Both the position numbers and the translations under genes were made by a program. The notes beneath the pieces were generated by a model. It saw only the letters and a program-made list of their open reading frames with translations, had not been told where the DNA came from and did not search any database. From Udaeobacter sp046731855 (GTDB lineage: Bacteria > Verrucomicrobiota > Verrucomicrobiia > Chthoniobacterales > UBA10450), in contig JBKPLX010000232.1 in the NCBI GenBank assembly GCA_046731855.1, positions 1-21,282 on the forward strand: a DNA stretch of 21,282 nt. The letters run 5' to 3'. This document shows, one piece after another, positions 6,857-12,918 of the stretch. The stretch's first letter is position 1, and every line of letters starts with the position of its first letter.

Positions 6857-8809
6857 TCAGCCTACTCCCTGCGGTACGATTTCTCGCAGAGATTTCACGT
6901 TTTCCCCTCCGGTGTCTTCGTGAACGATCGGCGCGCCTTCGCGCGGAATGTTTCGCGCGGCGAACGAGCGACCATGGAACACGCCGTCCAATATTTCTTT
7001 CACCCGGAAGGTGAGACCATCGGTCTTGGTAAAGCTGGTGATCTTCGATTCGCAATAGCGGGCCCGCAAAATCGTGGCGAGCTGACCGTAGCCATAGAGT
7101 CCCTGGTCGTTCATTTCGACCGTGACGATGCGCTGGAATTTCTCGAAGATTTTCTCGAGACCGTTCGGCAATGGATGGATGTGTCGCAGATGCAACGCAC
7201 CGACTTTTTCGCCGTGTTCGCGGGCAAGCGCCGCCGCGTCGTGAATAGGCCCGTAAGTTGATCCCCAGCCGACGAGCAGCGTATCGCCCTCCTGATCGCC
7301 ATAAACTTCCGGCACCGGAATTTCTTCGGCGAGTTTACGCAATTTATTGCGGCGCTTTGCCGTCATGGCCATGTGCAGCTTCGGGCTTCCGGTGGGATGA
7401 CCCATCTCGTCGTGCTCGAGCCCGGCCAGGAGGGGGTATTTTCCATCGAGAATACGCGTGCCCGGCGCGGCGTGCTGTGTGATTTGATCGATGGGATACG
7501 GCTTGTGTGTCTGTCGCGAAGTCAGATCGGGCTTTGGGTTTTGCATCAGCTTAGGCAGATCCGGTTCATCGAACGCTTCAATCCGCGTGGCCAGCGACGT
7601 GTCGCTCAAAATGAACACCGGCGTGCTGTACTTGCGCGCGATCCGCGCCGCTTCCAGTGCGATGTAAAAACAATCTTCCACTGTCGATGCTGCGAGCACC
7701 ACGCGCGGACTGTCGCCGTGGCTGCCAAAGATTGCCTGGTGCAAATCGCTTTGCTCGACGTTGGTGGGCAAACCTGTGCTCGGGCCGCCACGTTGAATGT
7801 TACAAATAATGAGCGGGATTTCGGCCATCGACGCCCAACCAATCGCTTCCGCTTTCAGCGAAATGCCCGGGCCGGCGCTGCCTGTCACGGCGAGATATCC
7901 TGAATACGAACAACCGATAGCTATCGAGACCGATGCCAGCTCGTCCTCTGCCTGGACGAAGATGCCTCCATACTTCGGCAGCTCACGGCGCAATGCTTCC
8001 ATGACGGACGACCACGGCGTGATTGGGTAACCAGCGCCGAAACGGACTCCCGCGGCGATGAGTCCAAACGCGAGTGCCTGGTTGCCATCCATCGTGATCT
8101 GCGCGCGGCCACTCGCTCTCGGGATGTGCTCGAAACGATAATGCTTCGTCAAAACATTGCCGACGGGATAAGCGTAGCCGGCCTGGAAAGCCATCAAAGC
8201 CGTGTTTACGATGCTCTCGTCTTTGCCACCGAATTTTTCGGTGATCAGTCTTTTCAATTTATCGCCGTCGAGATTAAAAATCTTTGCGATCAACCCGAGA
8301 ACGAAAATGTTTTTGCCTTTGTCCTTCGCGGTGCCGCCCAGCGCCTCGACCGTTAGACCCGTGATAGGTACGCCGACATAAACGAAACGTTTGTCGTCGA
8401 GGTTCGGCTCGACGTTGTCGGAATCATAAAGCAGCACGCCGCCGTCGCGCAGGAAATGGACGTGGTCCTGGTAACTGTGCTGATAAAACGCGACGAGAAA
8501 ATCGGCTTCGTCGCCGGCTGACAACACTTCGCCGGAACCGATGCGCACTTGAAAAATCGATGGGCCGCCGGAGATCGTTGCGGGAATGGTCATGTACGTC
8601 ATGACGTCGTGTTCGCTGCGTCCGGCGAGCCGCGCGAGGAATGCGCCGGCGGTTTGAATTCCGTCCTGAGAATTGCCGGCGAGACGAATTACGGCGTCTT
8701 GAATGTTTTCAGGCCGCAGATCGGCTCGGTCCGAAGGTGGAGTGGTACTAGAAGTCGGGCTGGTCGCATGTGTGCCATCGCCCTGGGTTACAGCAGGAGT
8801 TTCGTTCAC
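6857..8809 (-). CDS. korA: 2-oxoacid:ferredoxin oxidoreductase, fused gamma-alpha subunit
   Basis: This 650-residue protein joins the gamma domain (about 36-205, starting IRLAGNSQDGIQTAGAFLAR) to the alpha pyrimidine-binding domain (from about 236). The alpha part has GAGYPITPWSSVM at 258-270, QAEDELASVSIAIG at 286-299 and GGPSTGLPTNVEQSDL at 341-356, the usual signatures of the two-subunit KorAB/OFOR type. The C-terminal third (LLVGWGSTYGPI, LHLRHIHPLP) is the typical domain III and beyond. It pairs with KorB for the CoA-dependent oxidation or reductive carboxylation of a 2-oxoacid. The start is a GTG at 8809. The first 30 residues are Ser/Thr/Pro-rich and not part of the fold. The start region closely resembles that of the gene at 11180 (separate finding). 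Confidence 0.95.
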   Translation of the reverse strand: MNETPAVTQGDGTHATSPTSSTTPPSDRADLRPENIQDAVIRLAGNSQDGIQTAGAFLARLAGRSEHDVMTYMTIPATISGGPSIFQVRIGSGEVLSAGDEADFLVAFYQHSYQDHVHFLRDGGVLLYDSDNVEPNLDDKRFVYVGVPITGLTVEALGGTAKDKGKNIFVLGLIAKIFNLDGDKLKRLITEKFGGKDESIVNTALMAFQAGYAYPVGNVLTKHYRFEHIPRASGRAQITMDGNQALAFGLIAAGVRFGAGYPITPWSSVMEALRRELPKYGGIFVQAEDELASVSIAIGCSYSGYLAVTGSAGPGISLKAEAIGWASMAEIPLIICNIQRGGPSTGLPTNVEQSDLHQAIFGSHGDSPRVVLAASTVEDCFYIALEAARIARKYSTPVFILSDTSLATRIEAFDEPDLPKLMQNPKPDLTSRQTHKPYPIDQITQHAAPGTRILDGKYPLLAGLEHDEMGHPTGSPKLHMAMTAKRRNKLRKLAEEIPVPEVYGDQEGDTLLVGWGSTYGPIHDAAALAREHGEKVGALHLRHIHPLPNGLEKIFEKFQRIVTVEMNDQGLYGYGQLATILRARYCESKITSFTKTDGLTFRVKEILDGVFHGRSFAARNIPREGAPIVHEDTGGENVKSLREIVPQGVG

Positions 8810-8860
8810 GGGATTATAAAACTAACAGAATTAGAGCAGCATTCCACCGGCAATTGAATC
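8784..8860 (-). repeat. Translation-start region shared with 11153-11230, korA copy
   Basis: The 50 bp before the korA GTG and its first eight codons align with the same part of the gene starting at 11180. The proteins begin M-N-E-T-P-A-V-T and M-S-E-T-P-A-V-T. The coding bases match in 19 of 24 positions, with four of the five differences synonymous. In the leader, aattctgttagt matches aattccgttagt. Confidence 0.7.
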
Positions 8861-8892
8861 ACCGCGAGCGTCTGATCTGGCCGTAGCCCGTG

Positions 8893-9462
8893 CTACTTTA
8901 TGGGGCCCGGTCCCTGCTTTGCGACCGTAGACACGCCCAGCAGTTCTATTGGACCGAGTTTCTTTTCGGCGATGGTCAGGTCCTGGTATTTAACTTTTCC
9001 TTCGAAATCACAGCTGCCCGCCTGAATCTCTGTGATGGTCCCGGCTTGGATCTTGAGATTGATCCCTTTTAATTGCGTTACAATCTGCACTTTAAACTCG
9101 ATTTTTTTCGGCAACGGCAGTCCGGCAATTCGTATCTCGACGTATGGATGATACTCGTTGGTTATCTTATGTTCGGCGAGCTCCAGGACGATGACCTCAT
9201 CGGGCGATTTCTTGGATTCCTCCAGCGCTTCTTGAAGCTCCCTGGCCTTTTTCCAGGAAGGAACCAATAGACCGGGCAATTCAAAATTGAACAATTCGCC
9301 AACTTTCGAAACGAGATCGGGCATCGCAGCCGGCCACTTGATGGTCTTGACCTCGCGACCCAGGCGACTTTGAAACTCCTGCCATTGATTTGAAGGCGCG
9401 GTAGTCGCAGCAGGGTCGGGAAATGAGAAAAGCGTACGCAGGTTGAGAGATGGATTGTTCAT
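8893..9462 (-). CDS. Unknown 189-residue protein coupled to the repeat-stalk membrane protein
   Basis: I do not recognise this protein. It has no signal peptide or transmembrane helix. Residues 1-25 are a Pro/Ala/Ser-rich lead, followed by an amphipathic, partly helical section including PSWKKARELQEALEESKK. The C-terminal half alternates hydrophobic and charged residues as beta strands do (VEIRIAGLPLPKKIEFKVQIV, then GINLKIQAGTITEIQAGSCDFEGKVKYQDLTI). The ATG overlaps the stop of the upstream gene in an ATGA arrangement at 9459-9462, which implies translational coupling and a shared role. korA starts 83 bp downstream. The stop codon lies in a GTAGC/GCTAC mini-hairpin (8883-8896). It is probably cytoplasmic, perhaps contacting the short C-terminal domain of its membrane partner; that is inference. 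Confidence 0.75.
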   Translation of the reverse strand: MNNPSLNLRTLFSFPDPAATTAPSNQWQEFQSRLGREVKTIKWPAAMPDLVSKVGELFNFELPGLLVPSWKKARELQEALEESKKSPDEVIVLELAEHKITNEYHPYVEIRIAGLPLPKKIEFKVQIVTQLKGINLKIQAGTITEIQAGSCDFEGKVKYQDLTIAEKKLGPIELLGVSTVAKQGPGPIK

Positions 9463-11180
9463 TGTTTCTTCTTTCTCAGAATCGAGCTTGCTCCGTCAGT
9501 CTCGAGCCGGTCCTGGCCGGCGGATAGATTGGAATGAAAATATAACCCGTAATTGATCGTCAGGTTTTTCGGCGACGCCTGCGGAGCGTCCCAATCCGAA
9601 CGCGCATAAAACGTGAGTGGCCCTGTGATCACCGGCTTCGGTTTCGGATATACTAAATAAGCCAGCGCGGCGACGCCCATGCCAACGGCGACATAGAGCC
9701 ATAGCATTTTCGAAGCCCACAAAGGCGGCGATGGGGACGGAATCGGGGTGATGGAAGGAATCGCTGTCGACACGGCTGTGGCGATTGAAGTTGGCGAGGG
9801 TGTGATGGAAGTTGGCGACGGTGTAACGGGAGTTGGCGAGGGTGTGATGGGAGGTGACTCCGTTGCGCTCGGTGTCGGATTTGATGGTGGGATAACATCG
9901 ACATCTTTGTCGATCGTCTTAGTTGATTTCGCGCCATTCCGGTTTGTCGTGACAATTTCAACATGGGCCAGGTAACTTCCGTTTCCGGGTGAGAAGTATG
10001 TATGTGTCGCGCGTCGCTCAGGAGTCCAATCAGTGGACGAACCATCACCAAAATCGAAGCGGTATTGGAGGTCCCAGCCGGGCGGTGGTGGTTGCCTCAA
10101 GACAACCTCAAACAGTACGGGTTCTCCTACTTCAACTGGCGGTGACGGGCTCACATTAAGCGTCTGATTGGCTGCGATTGCGGTGGGATTTGGAGGCGGC
10201 AGGGGGAAACGAATGGGCGGACTTGCATTGATATCTGGACGCCGCGGTTGCGGCGGGGTCTCGGAGCTCGTTGTGTTTTCCGGACGCGGCGGTGGCGTCG
10301 GTATGATAGGACCTGGAGTGTAGGGCCTGCGCGGTGGTAGCGTCGGTGTGATAGGACTTGGAGTGTAGGGCCTGCGTGGTGGTAGCGTCGGTGTGATAGG
10401 ACTTGGAGTGTAGGGCCTGGGTGGTGGTAGCGTCGGTGTGATAGGACTTGGAGTGTAGGGCCTGGGTGGTGGTAGCGTCGGTGTGATAGGAGTTGGAGTG
10501 TAGGGCCTGCGTGGTGGTAGCGTCGGTGTGATAGGAGTTGGGGTGTCGTACCTGGGTGGTGGTAGCGTCGGTGTGATGGGAGTTGGAGTGTAGGGCCTGT
10601 GCGGTGGTAGCGTCGGTGTGATGGGAGTTGGAGTGTAGGGCCTGCGCGGTGGTAGCGTCGGTGTGATAGGAGTCGGGGTGTCGTACCTGTGCGGTGGTAG
10701 CGTCGGTGTGATGGGGCTTGGGGTGTTGTACCTGTGTGGTGGTGACGTCGGTGTGATAGGGCTTGGGGTGTTGTACCTGCGCGGCCGTGGCATCGGTGTG
10801 ATGGGACTTGGGGTGTTGTACCTGTGCGGTGGTGGCGTCGGTGCGATGGGACTTTGGGTGTTATACTTGCGTGGCCGGGGTGTCGGTGTCGAAGGGGATG
10901 GAGTGTTGTCCGCGCGCCGCGGGCGCGGCGGTGGGGTTAGCCTCGATGTGTTGTCCCCACGCGGCAATCTCCGCGGCGCGGTCGGGCTTGCGATAGCATC
11001 GTTACCCGGTGTGGGTGCGCGGTACTCGTTAAACATTCGACGATTACGCGGCAATGGCGTCTGCGAAGGGCTAGGGATCTGAGAGTAAGCCGGCGACAGA
11101 ACCAGGAGGAACAGAACAGAAGCGATTGTGACTCTTCCTCGCGAAGAGGAAGCTTCCGTCACAGCCGGAGTCTCGCTCAC
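9459..11180 (-). CDS. Proline/threonine-rich repeat-stalk membrane protein with a PKD domain
   Basis: 573 residues in clear sections. Residues 1-13 resemble the start of KorA. Residues 14-34 (GRVTIASVLFLLVLSPAYSQ) look like a signal peptide or anchor. A Pro/Arg-rich linker leads to residues 91-300, exactly fourteen 15-residue repeats of consensus PYTPTPITPTLPPRR. Residues 341-430 form a PKD-like beta-sandwich (YRFDFGDGSSTDW, ATHTYFSPGNGSYLAHVEI). A second stalk with heptads TPSPTSI spans 445-466. A transmembrane helix lies at about 492-512, then about 60 residues ending RKKKQ. The predicted topology is an extracytoplasmic repeat stalk and PKD domain with a short cytoplasmic tail. The start is GTG. 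Function is unknown; the architecture suggests a wall-spanning adhesin or sensor. It overlaps the next gene by 4 bp. Confidence 0.85.
   Translation of the reverse strand: MSETPAVTEASSSRGRVTIASVLFLLVLSPAYSQIPSPSQTPLPRNRRMFNEYRAPTPGNDAIASPTAPRRLPRGDNTSRLTPPPRPRRADNTPSPSTPTPRPRKYNTQSPIAPTPPPHRYNTPSPITPMPRPRRYNTPSPITPTSPPHRYNTPSPITPTLPPHRYDTPTPITPTLPPRRPYTPTPITPTLPPHRPYTPTPITPTLPPPRYDTPTPITPTLPPRRPYTPTPITPTLPPPRPYTPSPITPTLPPPRPYTPSPITPTLPPRRPYTPSPITPTLPPRRPYTPGPIIPTPPPRPENTTSSETPPQPRRPDINASPPIRFPLPPPNPTAIAANQTLNVSPSPPVEVGEPVLFEVVLRQPPPPGWDLQYRFDFGDGSSTDWTPERRATHTYFSPGNGSYLAHVEIVTTNRNGAKSTKTIDKDVDVIPPSNPTPSATESPPITPSPTPVTPSPTSITPSPTSIATAVSTAIPSITPIPSPSPPLWASKMLWLYVAVGMGVAALAYLVYPKPKPVITGPLTFYARSDWDAPQASPKNLTINYGLYFHSNLSAGQDRLETDGASSILRKKKQ
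10281..10910. repeat. Fourteen tandem 45-bp repeats
   Basis: The array encodes residues 91-300 of the stalk protein. All units are 45 bp, so the frame is kept. Central units (roughly 10320-10700) are nearly identical, while the outer ones are diverged, which fits repeated unequal exchange or replication slippage in the centre. The plus strand is G-rich (gggcctgggtggtggtag). Confidence 0.95.
11134..11152 (-). other. Perfect 7-bp hairpin in codons 10-16 of the stalk protein
   Basis: On the coding strand CTTCCTC and GAGGAAG flank the 5-nt loop TTCGC. It sits exactly where the similarity to the korA start region ends, so it may mark the junction of a rearrangement, or it may affect translation. 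No matching element was seen elsewhere in the window. Confidence 0.45.
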
Positions 11181-11230
11181 CGGGGACAGAGACTAACGGA
11201 ATTGCCGCATCATTTCCAATGACAATTAAG
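11153..11230 (-). repeat. Translation-start region shared with 8784-8860, stalk-gene copy
   Basis: Partner of the korA entry. Alignment runs from about 50 bp before the GTG (aattg, then ttggaa, then gcaattccgttagt) through codon 8. After that the two sequences are unrelated. Confidence 0.7.
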
Positions 11231-11307
11231 GTGTAGTCCGCGTGTCCCCACGGACAAGGAGGCCAAGGGAAGTGAGAAAAGGTGCATCGCGATTCACCTC
11301 GATGTGT

Positions 11308-11337
11308 GCTCGCCACGACGAGCACTGTGGTCGCGCC
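11308..11337. repeat. Hairpin repeat ending CTGTGGTCGCGCC, copy 2
   Basis: GCTCG and CGAGC arms around ccacga, then the tail ctgtggtcgcgcc shared with 5708-5738. It lies in the divergent gap between the stalk gene and the winged-helix methyltransferase. Confidence 0.55.
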
Positions 11338-11423
11338 GCTAGCACGCGCTCGATGGATTTTCGCCATTGCGGGTGACGGAGCCACCAGTAAGTTGCGAGA
11401 GCGCTGGATAATTGAAAACAGAT

Positions 11424-12497
11424 ATGGCCCAAGCGGCAACAATTGATGCGACTCGTCAGGAGGAGTTCGTTGGGAAAGTGGTCGAGCAAATCAGCGGCAC
11501 GATGACGACGTTGCTCGGGGCAATCGGCGATCGACTGGGGTTATTTAAAAATCTGGCGGAGCGGGGGCCTGCGACCTCGTCCGAGCTCGCGGCGCGAACA
11601 AAGCTGAACGAGCGCTATCTGCGCGAATGGCTGGGTGGGATGGCCACGGCCGGTTACCTGAATTACGATGGATCGACCAAGCGTTTCACTCTCCCGGCCG
11701 AACACGTTTCGGTGCTCGCGCAGGAGAACGGCCCGTTTTTTGTTGGCGGTATATATCAGATGCTGCCAGCGCAAGCCGGAGTATTCGACCAGGTTGTGAA
11801 TGCGTTTCGCAATGGCGGTGGCGTTTCTCAATCGCAGTACAGCGACATGATGTGGGACGGCCTGGAACGATTCACATCCACGTGGTTTGAGAATTTGCTG
11901 TTGCAACAATGGATCCCCGCCATGCCTGACGTGAAAGCGCATCTTGAACGCGGTTGTGATGTTGCTGACGTGGGATGCGGAAGGGGACGCGGTATCATCA
12001 AACTTGCGCAGGCGTTTCGGCAATCGCGTTATGTGGGCTACGACAACTTTGGCCCGACCGTTGCACGCGCGACGGCGAATGCGCGCGAAGCGGGTGTGTC
12101 AGACCGGGTGCGTTTCGAAGAGCGCGATGTCTCAAAAGGATTGCCGGCGCCGTTTGATGTGATCACGACGTTCGATGTTGTGCATGATGCGGTCGACCCG
12201 CTTCAGTTGTTGCAATCGATTCGTCGCGCGCTTCGGCCAGGCGGCGTTTATGTGTGCCTGGATATCAATTGTTCAGACAGGCTCGAGGAGAATGCGAATC
12301 CTCTCGGCGCGATGTTTCACGGCGTAAGCGTTTTCTACTGCATGACCACCTCACTGGCGAACCATGGCGCAGGGCTGGGCACGCTAGGTTTTCATGAAGC
12401 GAAGGTCCGCGAGCTTTGCGAGAAGGCCGGGTTCAGCAGCGTCCGGCGTGTACCGCTGGAAAATCCGTTTAACAATTTGTACGAAGCAAAACCGTAA
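11424..12497 (+). CDS. SAM-dependent methyltransferase with an N-terminal winged helix (Rv2258c-like)
   Basis: 357 residues from the ATG at 11424; a TTG 12 bp upstream would add four residues and is less likely. Residues 10-100 form an O-methyltransferase-style winged-helix/dimerisation region (LGAIGDRLGLFKNLAERGPAT, SELAARTKLNERYLREWL, AGYLNYD). The catalytic domain has motif I VADVGCGRGRG at 180-190, the acidic GYDNFG at 205-210, RDVS at 234-237, DVVHD at 251-255 and LRPGGVYVCLD at 270-280. This arrangement matches the Rv2258c-like class, cytoplasmic enzymes that methylate small molecules; the acceptor is unknown. It faces away from the stalk gene across a 243-bp gap carrying a repeat. The stop lies in a small imperfect hairpin (12485-12502), but no T-run follows immediately, so I do not call a terminator. 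Confidence 0.88.
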   Translation: MAQAATIDATRQEEFVGKVVEQISGTMTTLLGAIGDRLGLFKNLAERGPATSSELAARTKLNERYLREWLGGMATAGYLNYDGSTKRFTLPAEHVSVLAQENGPFFVGGIYQMLPAQAGVFDQVVNAFRNGGGVSQSQYSDMMWDGLERFTSTWFENLLLQQWIPAMPDVKAHLERGCDVADVGCGRGRGIIKLAQAFRQSRYVGYDNFGPTVARATANAREAGVSDRVRFEERDVSKGLPAPFDVITTFDVVHDAVDPLQLLQSIRRALRPGGVYVCLDINCSDRLEENANPLGAMFHGVSVFYCMTTSLANHGAGLGTLGFHEAKVRELCEKAGFSSVRRVPLENPFNNLYEAKP

Positions 12498-12606
12498 GGT
12501 TGCTTGTCGCTGCGGCGGTTTTCCCGATTTTTTTGCGTGCCGGGAAGATTATTCGCCTATTTCCCTTGAAAAAGCGGCGCGAAGGCTTACGGCATTCTTT
12601 AAACAT

Positions 12607-12631
12607 GCGGCTGACACAGTCGCCACTACAC
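12607..12631 (+). repeat. Hairpin repeat with a CACTACA tail, copy 3
   Basis: GCGGCTG ACA CAGTCGC (one mismatch from a perfect palindrome) followed by CACTACA. It is the closest relative of the copy at 3350-3374. It lies in the 189-bp gap before the small membrane protein. Confidence 0.7.
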
Positions 12632-12686
12632 GAATTCCCGAATCTTATACGACAGAAACCAACAACCGCCAGGGCCTCAGAAAATT

Positions 12687-12914
12687 ATGAGAAGAGCGAA
12701 ATCCGTGGTCGCCTTTATCGTTCCGGTTGTGCTTTGGGTGAGTGCCGCCAGCGTTGAGTACGATTTGGTGATGCGCCTCGGGACCCTGGTTAGCGGCTCG
12801 GTCGGTCTTTTCGCTTTATCCATACTGCTGGGCGCGCTGCTTCGAGCGCCCGAAGGTTACGAGGACGAGAATGGGTTTCACATTGGCGCTCTAACGAACG
12901 CCTTCCTGCCGTAG
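12687..12914 (+). CDS. Small membrane protein, two predicted helices
   Basis: The 75-residue product has two hydrophobic segments, about 7-25 (VVAFIVPVVLWVSAAS) and 31-53 (LGTLVSGSVGLFALSILLGALL), joined by a short polar turn. A conserved-looking acidic tail APEGYEDENGFHIGAL follows. The MRRAK start gives a positive N-terminus, so both ends are probably cytoplasmic. It ends 4 bp from the convergent peptidase gene. No family is recognised. The organised hydrophobicity and polar ends support a real gene, but its short length and lack of an obvious ribosome-binding site leave doubt. Confidence 0.6.
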   Translation: MRRAKSVVAFIVPVVLWVSAASVEYDLVMRLGTLVSGSVGLFALSILLGALLRAPEGYEDENGFHIGALTNAFLP

Positions 12915-12918
12915 CCTC

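Noticed and set aside
10281..10910. CRISPR-like regular array
   Set aside because: Units are contiguous 45-bp coding repeats without unique spacers, and no cas gene is present.
10663..11082. Plus-strand open frame with hydrophobic 15-residue repeats
   Set aside because: It is the complement of the 45-bp array of the stalk protein; the periodicity comes from the repeat, not from selection on this frame.
12500..12757. 85-codon plus-strand frame after the methyltransferase
   Set aside because: It crosses a hairpin repeat and the start of the small membrane protein, and has no organised hydrophobicity or motif.
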